DNA of 64,000 nt, from positions 2,758,501-2,822,500 of the forward strand of contig NZ_CP016538.2 in NCBI RefSeq assembly GCF_001687625.2, in the 5' to 3' direction. Made by a program: the position numbers and the translations under genes. This document shows positions 50,328 to 58,784 of the stretch, in pieces. This DNA comes from Planococcus maritimus. GTDB taxonomy: Bacteria; Bacillota; Bacilli; Bacillales_A; Planococcaceae. Position 1 is the first letter of the stretch. Each line of letters starts with the position of its first letter. The notes below the pieces were generated by a model. The model saw only the letters and a program-made list of their open reading frames with translations, had not been told where the DNA came from and did no database searches.

Positions 50328-50963
50328 ATGAGATCATGGTTGGCGCTTGTGCTTTTAGGCCTTTTGCTGTTGCTCGCGGCATGTGGAGACGACACGACAG
50401 AACCTCCGACAGAAACGGACGGAGCCGAAATGCAAGAAGAGGAAGTAGCTGAACAAGAAGGTGAGCCGCAGGATGGTTCTGGAGGCGATGCGGAAGGAGC
50501 TAGCGAAGTTCAATTATTGACAGTTGAATTCCTCAATGCAGACGGTGATGCTACCGGCACTGCTGAATTGACGGAAGAGGACAACGGAGTCATGGTCACA
50601 TTGGATGTAGAGGGATTAGAAGCTGGCATGCATGGTATTCATTTCCATGAAGAAGGCATGTGTGAAGCACCTGATTTCGAATCAGCTGGCGGGCATTTCA
50701 ATCCGACTGGCACAAGCCATGGACTTGATAGTCAGGACGGTCCTCACGCAGGCGACCTGCCTAATATCGAAGTAGCTGATGATGGCACTTCCACGGACGA
50801 ATTGACAGCAGAAAATGTTACGTTGCAAATCGGCGAGGATCACTCACTGTTAAAAGAAGGTGGAACGGCACTCGTCATCCATGCTTCAGAAGATGACGGA
50901 CAGACCGATCCTTCCGGTGATTCCGGTGAACGCGTCGCTTGCGGCGTCGTAACAGCAGAATAA
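50328..50963 (+). CDS. sodC: Lipoprotein Cu/Zn superoxide dismutase
   Basis: A 211-residue secreted lipoprotein. The signal LLLLLAACG has the lipobox Cys near 20, followed by an acidic linker of about 45 residues. The SOD fold retains all metal ligands: GIHFHEEG (two His), GGHFNP (bridging His), TSHG and HAGDLPN (His and Asp for zinc), and LVIHASEDD (last copper His); the disulfide pair is in EGMCEAP and RVACGVV. Bacillus YojM is reported to lack a copper ligand, so this copy is more likely active. The start at 50328 is the ATG eight bases after AAGGAG. Confidence 0.88.
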   Translation: MRSWLALVLLGLLLLLAACGDDTTEPPTETDGAEMQEEEVAEQEGEPQDGSGGDAEGASEVQLLTVEFLNADGDATGTAELTEEDNGVMVTLDVEGLEAGMHGIHFHEEGMCEAPDFESAGGHFNPTGTSHGLDSQDGPHAGDLPNIEVADDGTSTDELTAENVTLQIGEDHSLLKEGGTALVIHASEDDGQTDPSGDSGERVACGVVTAE

Positions 50964-50968
50964 AGACT

Positions 50969-51002
50969 AAAACAGCCAGTGAAATTTTGCTGGCTGTTTT
51001 TT
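50969..51002 (+). terminator. Rho-independent terminator of sodC
   Basis: Stem AAAACAGCCAG/CTGGCTGTTTT with a ten-base loop and T run, five bases after the stop. Confidence 0.9.
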
Positions 51003-51047
51003 GATTGTGCCAGTGAAATTTATCCTCCGGGCAAAAGATTTCCTGGC

Positions 51048-51072
51048 GTTTAACCGGAATTGAAACGGGAAT
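51048..51072 (+). promoter_or_regulatory. Sigma-B-type promoter of the SDR gene
   Basis: Perfect -35 GTTTAA (51048-51053), 13 bp, -10 GGGAAT (51067-51072, 5/6). It lies 36 bp before the start codon. Confidence 0.75.
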
Positions 51073-51107
51073 AACTACCCTATATTCATACCGAGGAGGA
51101 CGTTTGC

Positions 51108-51983
51108 ATGTCAAAAGATAAATATGAAAAGATCCATGACCAAATCGATCCGCAAGAGCAAGACCACCAACCCGGGGTGGAAAGCGAAATGTCCCCGGAG
51201 CCGATATACGATGATGAAGATTATCAAGGGGCGGGCAAGCTCACAGGTAAAGTCGCCTTGATCACCGGAGGCGACAGCGGAATCGGGCGCGCCGTTGCGA
51301 TCGCTTACGCCAAGGAAGGCGCAACTATCGCGATCGCCTATTTGAATGAACACGGAGACGCAGATCAAACACTCGAAGCCGTGAAAGCTTACGGTGCAGA
51401 AGCGCAGAAATTCGCTACGGATGTGAGCCAAGTGGAAAACTGCCACCAGTTAATCGTCGATGTCATCGCTGAGTTCGGGCAATTAAATATACTCGTCAAC
51501 AATGCGGGCAAGCAATTTCCAACAGAAGATTTTCTCGATATCAGCCCGCAGCAATTGCATGAAACCTTCGAGACGAATATTTACAGCATGTTTTATTTAT
51601 CCCAAGCCGCCATGCCGCATCTCTCTAAAGGAGACAGCATCATCAACACCTCATCCGTGACGGCTTATCGTGGCTCGCCGGCACTCATCGACTATTCATC
51701 GACGAAAGGCGCAATTACCAGCTTCACGCGCTCATTGGCTGCCAATGTCAGCGAACAGGGCATACGCGTCAACTCAGTCGCCCCTGGCCCGATCTGGACG
51801 CCGCTAATCCCTGCCACATTCGACGCTGAAAAATCTGGAAAACAAGGCGAAAGCACACCACTAGAACGCCGAGGGCAGCCGGCTGAACTGGCGCCGGCAT
51901 ATGTGTACCTGGCTTCTACAGACTCCACATATGTGACCGGACAAGCCATCCACGTAAACGGTGGAGATTTCATCACTTCTTAA
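51108..51983 (+). CDS. General stress short-chain dehydrogenase (YdaD/YhdF-like)
   Basis: A 291-residue SDR oxidoreductase with an N-terminal hydrophilic extension of about 45 residues typical of the YdaD/YhdF/YhxC group. NAD(P) motif TGGDSGIGRAVA (near 54), NNAGKQF (near 128) and the Tyr-Lys pair in DYSSTKGA (near 191) are present. The group is sigma-B controlled in Bacillus and the promoter here agrees. The physiological substrate is unknown. GAGGAGG precedes the ATG. A terminator follows, then the truncated repeat E. Confidence 0.88.
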   Translation: MSKDKYEKIHDQIDPQEQDHQPGVESEMSPEPIYDDEDYQGAGKLTGKVALITGGDSGIGRAVAIAYAKEGATIAIAYLNEHGDADQTLEAVKAYGAEAQKFATDVSQVENCHQLIVDVIAEFGQLNILVNNAGKQFPTEDFLDISPQQLHETFETNIYSMFYLSQAAMPHLSKGDSIINTSSVTAYRGSPALIDYSSTKGAITSFTRSLAANVSEQGIRVNSVAPGPIWTPLIPATFDAEKSGKQGESTPLERRGQPAELAPAYVYLASTDSTYVTGQAIHVNGGDFITS

Positions 51984-51997
51984 TATTCGATACAAAG

Positions 51998-52028
51998 AAA
52001 GCCGGCCATACAAAATGGCCGGCTTTTC
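51998..52028 (+). terminator. Terminator of the SDR gene, beside truncated repeat E
   Basis: Stem AAAGCCGGCCAT/ATGGCCGGCTTT. Unlike the other repeat loci, no second copy is present on the far side. Confidence 0.9.
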
Positions 52029-52140
52029 TATAGTATTGAAGAAGTCTATGGTTCGCTCTCAACTACCAAAAAAGAATGTCTTTTTCTAGTTTCAACAGTC
52101 AAATGACCTCTCTAAGTGTTTGGAGAAGTTCTCGCTCGAC
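52029..52140 (+). repeat. Truncated copy E of the terminator-nested repeat
   Basis: The first half of the element, from TTGAAGAAGTCTATGG to TTCTCGCTCGAC, is over 85% like copy C by eye. It breaks off eight bases before the ytvA stop codon. The GC-rich half and the expected second terminator are missing, so ytvA lacks a visible terminator. Confidence 0.75.
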
Positions 52141-52148
52141 AGCATATT

Positions 52149-52922
52149 CTACTCGTTAATGTCAGCTAAAGCCTTCTCAATGCTCGAATAGGTCTTCAAC
52201 ATATTATTCCGGTCTAAGTCCCGCACCAGTTCAGTTGCCGCTTGAGGCGTGACTCCCGTGATGTACATATGGCTTCCCATGATGCGGAGCGCTTCACAAA
52301 TCTGGGTGAACCAATGGAGCGGAGATTCCTCGTTCCATGTCAATCCTGTAATGTCGAGAAGCGCATGTTCAATCCGATGCTCGCTGACGTATTCGCATAA
52401 CTTCACTTTCAATGCCTCAAAACGCTGCAAGCTCATCGTACCGACCAGTGCTACTGTGGCAACGTTCGGCTGAATCGATAAAATTGGCAACATCAACCGC
52501 TCTATTTCGCTTTCGTGTGCCGTGATCGCTTGTTCTTGCATTTGTTCGACCGTGATGTCTGTTTGAGTACCGATAAAATAGAGCTTCTCTTTCACAAAGA
52601 CCGGAGCAATTGCCAGGCGGTTCCAAAACGGCGTCCCGTCTTTTCGGTAATTACGCAAAATTACGGTCGTTTTCTCTTGATTCTTGATGGCTTGACGAAG
52701 TTGATCGACCGCCTCAGGATCTGTCTCTGAGCCTTGTAAAAAGCGGCAGTTTTGACCGAAAAGTTCTTCTTTGGCATAGCCGGTCATTTCCGTGAATGTC
52801 TGATTCGCATAAATGATTGGATTGTCTTCTTTCGCAGGATCCGTGACGATGGTGCCGACTTGACTGCCATCTAGCATCGCTTCTAGCAGTTGAATCTGTG
52901 TATCCACTTCCATTTTTTCCAT
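52149..52922 (-). CDS. ytvA: LOV-STAS blue-light photoreceptor (YtvA)
   Basis: A 257-residue stressosome-type sensor. Residues 10-125 are a LOV/PAS domain with the photoactive Cys in GQNCRFLQG (near 57) and the flavin-binding NYRKDGTPFWN (near 92). A coiled linker follows, and residues about 145-257 are a STAS domain (HALLDITGLTW near 190). In Bacillus subtilis YtvA switches on sigma-B in blue light. Here it lies between two genes with sigma-B-type promoters. AGGTGA precedes the ATG at 52922; the ATG three codons later is possible. Confidence 0.93.
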   Translation of the reverse strand: MEKMEVDTQIQLLEAMLDGSQVGTIVTDPAKEDNPIIYANQTFTEMTGYAKEELFGQNCRFLQGSETDPEAVDQLRQAIKNQEKTTVILRNYRKDGTPFWNRLAIAPVFVKEKLYFIGTQTDITVEQMQEQAITAHESEIERLMLPILSIQPNVATVALVGTMSLQRFEALKVKLCEYVSEHRIEHALLDITGLTWNEESPLHWFTQICEALRIMGSHMYITGVTPQAATELVRDLDRNNMLKTYSSIEKALADINE

Positions 52923-53001
52923 ATAAATTAGTTCACCTCAAATTTTTCCTTATATTATTTTAGCACAGCTTGGCATACAGCTAAAACCAGGAACTCCCGA
53001 A

Positions 53002-53026
53002 GTTTCAGGAACCGGTCAAAGGGTAC
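53002..53026 (+). promoter_or_regulatory. Sigma-B-type promoter of the DJ-1 gene
   Basis: -35 GTTTCA (53002-53007), 13 bp, -10 GGGTAC (53021-53026), 43 bp before the start codon; a close match to sigma-B. Confidence 0.75.
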
Positions 53027-53069
53027 ATGTACATCAAGAGCTTTCTAATGAAATGGAGAGGATACCCAA

Positions 53070-53774
53070 ATGGCAAAAGTATTGGCAGTATTATCAAGCG
53101 GCTATTCCAATGAAGAACATAATTACGTAACCGGCTGGTGGGCTGAAGAATTATTCGAGCCCTTATCGGAACTTGAAAAAGCAGGACATTCCGTGGGATT
53201 GGCTTCGATTAACGGCGGCAAACCAGTTGTCGACCCGCTAAGCCTCGATTCCGCTTATGATCCAGCGGGCAAATACAAAGAATTATATGATTCTGGTCTT
53301 GCAGACAAAACGACGCCGGTCGTCGATGTCAGGGCAAGCGATTACGACGCCATCATGATTGTCGGCGGCCATGGCGCCATGTTCGACTTGGCACACGACG
53401 AAAATCTTCACGCCATCATTAACGTTGTCCATGAAACAGGCGGTATCGTTTCCGCTGTCTGTCACGGACCGGCTCCGCTCGTTTTCACGAAAACCAAAAA
53501 CGGTAAGCCTTTATTGCAAGGCTTAAAAGTGACAGGATATCCGAATGATATGGAACCAGAGGAAGTTGATGCGTTATTGCCGTTCAGCCTTGAAGATGAA
53601 ATGGCAAAGATTGCACAATACGATAAAGGCCAAGGACAAGACGAATACTTTGTTTGGGGAAGCGATCGCCTCCTGACTGGTCGCGATCCCGGTTCTTCAC
53701 AAGCATTCGGCCGCGAATTGGCGAAAAAACTTACCGAATTAGAAGAGCATCAGCTCGATAAAAATTTAAACTGA
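53070..53774 (+). CDS. DJ-1/PfpI family protein (Hsp31/glyoxalase III-like)
   Basis: A 234-residue class I glutamine amidotransferase-like protein. The reactive Cys is in SAVCHGPAP (near 131), with acidic partner in NYVTGWWAEEL (Glu near 27) and GGHGAMFDL (near 92) upstream. This arrangement fits the Hsp31/YDR533C group that detoxifies methylglyoxal or refolds proteins. GGAGAGG precedes the ATG at 53070. The sigma-B-type promoter upstream suggests a stress role. A small membrane protein gene follows after 58 bp and may be co-transcribed. Confidence 0.87.
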   Translation: MAKVLAVLSSGYSNEEHNYVTGWWAEELFEPLSELEKAGHSVGLASINGGKPVVDPLSLDSAYDPAGKYKELYDSGLADKTTPVVDVRASDYDAIMIVGGHGAMFDLAHDENLHAIINVVHETGGIVSAVCHGPAPLVFTKTKNGKPLLQGLKVTGYPNDMEPEEVDALLPFSLEDEMAKIAQYDKGQGQDEYFVWGSDRLLTGRDPGSSQAFGRELAKKLTELEEHQLDKNLN

Positions 53775-53832
53775 ACACGGGTTTGAGCCTATCAACTGCA
53801 CAACGATAGCTATTATTGGAGGAGGAATTAGA

Positions 53833-54060
53833 ATGGATAACAATAACAATCAGACGGATAAAGACAGGGAGCAGGAATACATGAAAACAAGCGAGCAGGA
53901 ACTTAACAACAAGCCCCCTACAGAAAAAAAGGGATTGGAAGAGCCAAAGAAAACGGGCTATCCGCCTTTGCAACTGGGCTTGATCGTTTTTGGGATCGCC
54001 GTTCTCGTGATTGTCGGATTTGCCATTGGGTTTGACTGGTTCGGCCTATTCGGTAATTAA
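53833..54060 (+). CDS. Small single-pass membrane protein, 75 aa
   Basis: A 75-residue protein of unknown function. Residues 1-45 are hydrophilic and rich in Asn, Glu, Lys; residues 48-68 form one membrane segment (LGLIVFGIAVLVIVGFAIGF), and the C-terminus is FGLFGN. Positive-inside rules favour a cytoplasmic N-terminus. GGAGGAGG precedes the ATG at 53833 and a bidirectional terminator follows the stop. It may be expressed from the sigma-B-type promoter of the DJ-1 gene. Confidence 0.75.
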   Translation: MDNNNNQTDKDREQEYMKTSEQELNNKPPTEKKGLEEPKKTGYPPLQLGLIVFGIAVLVIVGFAIGFDWFGLFGN

Positions 54061-54077
54061 TTTTTCCTTTTTCACAT

Positions 54078-54112
54078 AAAAAAGGCGGACAGGGTTTACT
54101 GTCCGCCTTTTT
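54078..54112. terminator. Bidirectional terminator
   Basis: Stem AAAAAGGCGGACAG/CTGTCCGCCTTTTT between the convergent 75-aa and htrA genes; single copy. Confidence 0.92.
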
Positions 54113-54122
54113 GTTTGTCCAT

Positions 54123-55295
54123 TTAAATCTGTTCGCTCAACTGGACTTCAAATGTTTTTAATTCGCCATCGCGGTATGCTTTCACCGTCACGGTCCCTTC
54201 TTGTTCCACTTCTGTATACAGGTATTGTCGAAGTTCCAAGACAGAAGAAATTGCTTGGCCGTTCAATTCGACGATGGTATCTTTCGCTTCAATCCCTGCT
54301 TTTTCTGCACTTGAGCCTTCCTGTACCGATTGGACCACAATGCCATCTTCCACCGTCTCCGGCAAGTTCAATTCTGCATTTTTGATCTCTGCAGGAATCT
54401 GCTCGAGCTCAAGCAACGCGACGCCTAGAGACGGCCGAGACACTTCTCCTTCTCCTTCAAGTTCGGAAATGATTGGGATCGCCGAATTGATCGGAATGGC
54501 CAGGCCGATTCCTTCCACTGCATCTTGTGCGATTTTCATCGAGTTGATGCCGATGACTTGGCCTTGGGCATTCAATAATGCGCCGCCGCTATTGCCGGGA
54601 TTGATTGCGGCATCGGTTTGAAGCACTTCGGACTGCCAATCTTCCTGGCCGTCTTGATTGACATCAATTGGAATCGAGCGTTCTGTCCCTGAGATGACCC
54701 CCGTTGTCACCGACCCTGAAAATTGTAGGCCAAGTGGGTTGCCGATTGCTATGACTGGCTCACCAGATTTCAGTACCGAAGAGTCGCCAAACTCTGCGAC
54801 CGTTTCAATCTGTGCACCTGGTACTTTCAGAACAGCTAGATCGGTCCAGACGTCTGAACCGAGCACTTCCGCTTCGAGTTCCTCGCCATTCGCCAAAGTC
54901 ACAACGACTTCTTTAGCGTCTTCTACAACGTGGTGGTTTGTAACGATGAACGCATCGTCCCCTTGTTTTTTATAAATGACACCGGATCCCGCGCCTGCTT
55001 CTTGTGTTGATGTTTGGGCAAATGGATTATTGCCCGCTTGCAGGTTGGATACGCCAACCACTGCTTCTGCCGTAGCGTCAACGGTTTCGGTGACGTCTGT
55101 CGTGACAACCGCCGATTCGCTTTGCAGCTCGCTGCTTTGGATACCCGCAGTCGCAGATTCGGTTTCACCTGAATCCGTCCCGGTGATCATCGTGCCAACT
55201 AGCAACGCGCCCGCCAAGACACCTCCGAAACTGGAAGCCATATAGCGTTTCCACGAACTTTTTTGCTTAGCCGGTGCCGTATTGTAATAGCCCAT
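54123..55295 (-). CDS. htrA: HtrA/DegP-like membrane-anchored serine protease
   Basis: A 390-residue quality-control protease facing outward. A basic N-terminus and one membrane segment (SFGGVLAGALLVGTMI, near 22-38) anchor it. The trypsin-like triad is His in VTNHHVVED (near 121), Asp in DVWTDLAVL (near 151) and Ser in NPGNSGGALL (near 235), followed by a PDZ domain at about 290-385. In Bacillus htrA genes answer secretion stress through CssRS. Here a two-component operon lies directly upstream and a tandem repeat that could bind its regulator lies at the promoter. Confidence 0.92.
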   Translation of the reverse strand: MGYYNTAPAKQKSSWKRYMASSFGGVLAGALLVGTMITGTDSGETESATAGIQSSELQSESAVVTTDVTETVDATAEAVVGVSNLQAGNNPFAQTSTQEAGAGSGVIYKKQGDDAFIVTNHHVVEDAKEVVVTLANGEELEAEVLGSDVWTDLAVLKVPGAQIETVAEFGDSSVLKSGEPVIAIGNPLGLQFSGSVTTGVISGTERSIPIDVNQDGQEDWQSEVLQTDAAINPGNSGGALLNAQGQVIGINSMKIAQDAVEGIGLAIPINSAIPIISELEGEGEVSRPSLGVALLELEQIPAEIKNAELNLPETVEDGIVVQSVQEGSSAEKAGIEAKDTIVELNGQAISSVLELRQYLYTEVEQEGTVTVKAYRDGELKTFEVQLSEQI

Positions 55296-55354
55296 TATAT
55301 TTCCATCCCCTTTAATAATTAGTTGTTGTTTGCCTTCAGGCTGTTGATATTCTT

Positions 55355-55405
55355 ATCATACAAAGCAGATATGAAAAAAGTATGACCAAACATGCAACAG
55401 ACATG
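55355..55405 (-). promoter_or_regulatory. htrA promoter with tandem regulator-like repeats
   Basis: Minus strand: CATGTCTG (55405-55398) and CATGTTTG (55394-55387) are direct repeats with 11-bp period. They lie directly upstream of a poor -35 (ATACTT) with -10 TATGAT (55360-55355). This is the layout of an OmpR-family activated promoter. Confidence 0.5.
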
Positions 55406-55431
55406 TAAAGTTTTTGAGCTGGGAAGACGCT

Positions 55432-55463
55432 AAAAAGCCTGCCGGAGCAACCGGCAGGCTTTC
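55432..55463 (-). terminator. Rho-independent terminator of the two-component operon
   Basis: Stem AAAGCCTGCCGG-AGCAA-CCGGCAGGCTTT with a five-A/T tract, eleven bases after the kinase stop. Confidence 0.92.
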
Positions 55464-55473
55464 GATTTTCTAT

Positions 55474-56886
55474 TTATTTTTCTGATTGTTTATGAGGTAA
55501 GCGGATGGTGAATTTGGTTCCCTTGCCTTTTTCACTTTCTACCGATATTTCTCCCTCGTGCAAGTTGACTAGCTGGCGGACGATGGAAAGGCCGAGTCCA
55601 AATTGGCCGCTTCCACGGGACATGTCCGCTTTATAAAAGCGGCGCCATATCATCTCCAGTTCATCAACTTCGATGCCATCTCCGGTATCTTCTACTTCCA
55701 GCACAGATACGCCGGATTCTGCGTAGGCACGCAGGTAGATATCACCGTTTTCAGTAAATTGGATACTGTTTTTGACGATGTTCACCAGGATTTGGATTAA
55801 TCGGTCCATATCCCCGTAGATCAGCTCATCCGGCTCCGTTTCAATCAACAGGCGATCGCCTTTCTCGGCTGCTTGCAATTGCAGCTGTTCTTGGATAATT
55901 TCCAAAAGCTCGGCTGCTTCGATTTCTTCTTTCATCAGCGTCACTTGATTCGATCGGATTTTCTCGTAATCCAGATTTTCATTGACGAGGCGCATCAGCC
56001 GCTTGGTCTCATCGCTCACCAGGCGAATGCCTTTTTCGCGCTGCTGTTCTTCGATCATGCCACTCTTCAAACCTTCAATGATGCCGGCAATGGTCGTCAA
56101 AGGCGTTCTCATTTCATGCGATACATCTGCCATGAAGCGACGCCTACGGTTTTCGAGCTGTTCGATCTCTTCGTTCGAACGCTGCAGCTTATCCGCCATG
56201 ACATTAAAATCATGGGCCAGGTCCCCAAATTCATCAAAATTCGATTCTGGCAAATTGACTTGGTAATGTCCTTCGCTGATCATCGACGCCGCTTTTTGCA
56301 TGCGCTGTAGCCGCGTCACGTGAATTTTAGCCAACAGCAGGCTCAGCAGCAAAGCGAACGGCAAAGCAATGGCAATAACGACAATGAGTGTGCGGTTCAA
56401 ATCCGCCACCATTTCACGGATCCCGCTTACAGGAGAAGCCAATAACACCCCACCAGCAAGCGTATTGCCCTCAACATAAGGCAGCGCAACGAAAGTCATC
56501 GATCGTTCAAAACGTTCGACATCCCGATAAACAGTGAGAGTTTCTCCGCGCTCAATGACATTCCACTCTTCAGTCGTCAGTTCGACCGATGGAAAATTGC
56601 CATTGATCGGATACAGGATCCGGCTTTGCTGGTCGAAGACGATAAAGTTGATGTTTTGCGCTTCGAGCACCGTTACATAGGATTGCAAGTCTGTCCCTGG
56701 GCGTGCTTGTTCCAATTCCTCGAGAATTTGTTCGCCGTAACGCTCCAATTCTTCCGCTTTGTCCGAATACGCGACCCGCTCTCCATAAAAAATGAACAGC
56801 GTGCTTAAAATGGCTACCGCAAACAGCAAAACGCCCATATGGCTTGCGATCAATTGATAGAAATACTTAACCCGCAAGTTCTTCAA
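55474..56886 (-). CDS. Sensor histidine kinase
   Basis: A 470-residue membrane kinase. Two membrane segments (about 14-32 and 168-188) bound an extracytoplasmic sensor of about 130 residues. Then HAMP (near 190-240), a coiled stretch, the phosphoacceptor His in ADVSHEMRTPLTT (near 256), N-box NIVKNSIQF (near 365), G1 EVEDTGDGIE (near 400) and G2 GQFGLGLSIV (near 425). It overlaps the response regulator gene by 20 bp. The signal is unknown; the neighbouring htrA suggests envelope or secretion stress, as for CssS, but the sequence does not prove it. Confidence 0.9.
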   Translation of the reverse strand: MKNLRVKYFYQLIASHMGVLLFAVAILSTLFIFYGERVAYSDKAEELERYGEQILEELEQARPGTDLQSYVTVLEAQNINFIVFDQQSRILYPINGNFPSVELTTEEWNVIERGETLTVYRDVERFERSMTFVALPYVEGNTLAGGVLLASPVSGIREMVADLNRTLIVVIAIALPFALLLSLLLAKIHVTRLQRMQKAASMISEGHYQVNLPESNFDEFGDLAHDFNVMADKLQRSNEEIEQLENRRRRFMADVSHEMRTPLTTIAGIIEGLKSGMIEEQQREKGIRLVSDETKRLMRLVNENLDYEKIRSNQVTLMKEEIEAAELLEIIQEQLQLQAAEKGDRLLIETEPDELIYGDMDRLIQILVNIVKNSIQFTENGDIYLRAYAESGVSVLEVEDTGDGIEVDELEMIWRRFYKADMSRGSGQFGLGLSIVRQLVNLHEGEISVESEKGKGTKFTIRLPHKQSEK

Positions 56887-57547
56887 ATTTATAGCCCACT
56901 CCCCATACTGTATGGAAGAGCTGGTCGCCTTCCGGAATTTTCTTGCGCAGCCGTTTAATGTGGACGTCTACCGTCCGTTCGTCGCCGTAAAATTGGTAGC
57001 CCCACACTTGTTCGAGCAATTGCTCGCGGCTGAACACTTGCTTGGGATGCTGCAGGAAAAAGACCAGCAGATCGAATTCCTTCGGCGTGAGGTTGTCAAT
57101 CGCTTGCCCGTCTTTTACGACTTCGCGCGTTTCTTTCCTGACATGAAAATGGGCTGTGCGGATGCCGTCATCGGACGCTTCGCCTTTTCGCGCCCTTCTG
57201 GTCACCGCTTTGATGCGCGCCATCAAGGTCAAGGGGCTGAAAGGCTTGGTCACATAATCATCTGCGCCCATTTCAAAGCCAATCACTTGGTCGGATTCAC
57301 TGTCTTTTGCTGTCAGCATGATAATCGGCACCTCGCTTCCCGTCTCACGGATTTTCCGGCATAAAGCGATGCCTTCCATTCCCGGCAGCATCCAGTCCAG
57401 GATCAACAAGTCGAATTCCCCTTCTTGAAATTTGCGATATCCTTCGAGTCCATCTCCAGCAAATTCCCCTTCAAGCCCTTCTTTCGAAAAAAACAATTCC
57501 AGCATTGAACTAACACTCGGGTTATCTTCTACTACTAAGATTTTCAT
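56867..57547 (-). CDS. OmpR/PhoB-family response regulator
   Basis: A 226-residue regulator. The receiver domain has acidic pocket VVEDN (near 6-8), phosphoacceptor Asp in LLILDWMLPG (near 51), Thr in MLTAKDS (near 79) and Lys in VTKPFSP (near 101). The winged-helix output domain (about 130-222) includes LTPKEFDLL and ERTVDVHIKRLRKKI. It is transcribed with the kinase that follows and may act on the htrA promoter. No SD oddity: GGAGGTGG precedes the ATG at 57547. Confidence 0.92.
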   Translation of the reverse strand: MKILVVEDNPSVSSMLELFFSKEGLEGEFAGDGLEGYRKFQEGEFDLLILDWMLPGMEGIALCRKIRETGSEVPIIMLTAKDSESDQVIGFEMGADDYVTKPFSPLTLMARIKAVTRRARKGEASDDGIRTAHFHVRKETREVVKDGQAIDNLTPKEFDLLVFFLQHPKQVFSREQLLEQVWGYQFYGDERTVDVHIKRLRKKIPEGDQLFHTVWGVGYKFEELAG

Positions 57548-57589
57548 ATTCCCACCTCCTGATGGCCGTTCAAGGTATGTGAAAACTCA

Positions 57590-57615
57590 AAAGCCGCCCT
57601 GAAGTTGGGGACGGC
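57590..57615 (-). terminator. Terminator of the GTPase gene
   Basis: Stem AGCCG-CCC/GGG-GA-CGGC with a TTTTGAGTTTT tail on the minus strand, just after the GTPase stop. It also marks the space before the response regulator. Confidence 0.65.
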
Positions 57616-57623
57616 CGCATGGT

Positions 57624-58637
57624 TTAAGCATTCTTTTCTTTCTTTTTCAGCTTATCGTAAAGGCTGCCGATCATTTCATAATCAATGGCCATATTGTTTT
57701 CGTATGCATATTTCACTCCGTAGCCCAGCGCCAACGTCATAGAACTCGCGACCGTTCCACCAATGATGGAGCCTGCACCCGGGACGAATTTCAATGCTTG
57801 GCGATAAAGCGTATGTCCGATCGTCTGCGTTGCCGTAATGACGATCATGTCTTTCGCAGCTTTTTTCGTCAATGGTTTATCGTATAGATTCGACAATTTG
57901 ACGATGAGTCCGACCTGCAATGTCGTTAGCGGCAGCACATCTGACCCCGGAATTGGAGATGCGCCGATGATTCCTGCTGAAACTCCGGCTCCGACGATCC
58001 AACGCGTAGCGGCAGATGATTTCCCTTTCATGCTTTTGGCGAAGAGCAGGTCTTTCCCCTTCTTTTCCAGCAACAACAAAATTTCCTTTTTTAGCAAATC
58101 CAAATTCTCTTCCGTTTTCGAAGACACTGGGATTACTTTGTATTTATTGTTCGTATGGCCTTTGATAAATTTAATGATTGAGGGAATGTCTTCTGCTGCA
58201 TCGATTTTATTCAAGACGATGAGAATGTCTTTATTATGCTTTTCAATTTCGGCGAATTTTTGTTTTTCGCTATCTGAAAAGACCGTACCGGCAGCGTTTA
58301 GGAAAAACAGCACGACGTCTGATTGTTGGACGAATTCCAAGGTCTTTTTCGGATTTTCGTCATTCGGGTCGTTAAGTCCAGGCGTATCCATAAACTTGAT
58401 GTTCTCTAAGCCACGAATATTATAAGGGTCCACGCTGACCGTTTCCCCAGGCATTGGATTGGTGCTGGCAATATCCTCACCGATGATTTTATTCACTGTC
58501 GTCGATTTACCGGCATTAACTTCACCAATCAATGAAATCAGCAAATCCTGTTCGAGCGTATCGCTCACCTTTTTCATCTCATCTTCAAACACTTTGTCCA
58601 TCGCACGCATGACTTCATCTTCGAATTCCTTAACCAT
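57624..58637 (-). CDS. Era-like GTPase with C-terminal membrane-associated domain
   Basis: A 337-residue protein. The G domain shows G1 GEVNAGKST (near 41), G3 DTPGLND (near 84) and G4 LNKIDA (near 142). After residue 205 comes a hydrophobic Gly/Ala-rich domain (VGAGVSAGIIGASPIPG, near 215, and FVPGAGSIIGGTVASS, near 290), resembling the DUF697-type tails of membrane-linked GTPases. The role is unknown; membrane or stress response functions are suggested for relatives. The start at 58637 follows GGAGGAG; an in-frame start at 58700 lies upstream of it. Confidence 0.82.
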   Translation of the reverse strand: MVKEFEDEVMRAMDKVFEDEMKKVSDTLEQDLLISLIGEVNAGKSTTVNKIIGEDIASTNPMPGETVSVDPYNIRGLENIKFMDTPGLNDPNDENPKKTLEFVQQSDVVLFFLNAAGTVFSDSEKQKFAEIEKHNKDILIVLNKIDAAEDIPSIIKFIKGHTNNKYKVIPVSSKTEENLDLLKKEILLLLEKKGKDLLFAKSMKGKSSAATRWIVGAGVSAGIIGASPIPGSDVLPLTTLQVGLIVKLSNLYDKPLTKKAAKDMIVITATQTIGHTLYRQALKFVPGAGSIIGGTVASSMTLALGYGVKYAYENNMAIDYEMIGSLYDKLKKKEKNA

Positions 58638-58784
58638 TGGCCCGACTCCTCCTTCAAGTTCCTTATCCTCATTATAATGGCTTCTAGTGTTTGCGACCAT
58701 TTTCAGCCACTCTCCACGCTCGCCACCAACTTCTTTTCATAGTAGCATAAAAGAAATCAGTAAATTCACAAGGAGTGTTTATCT

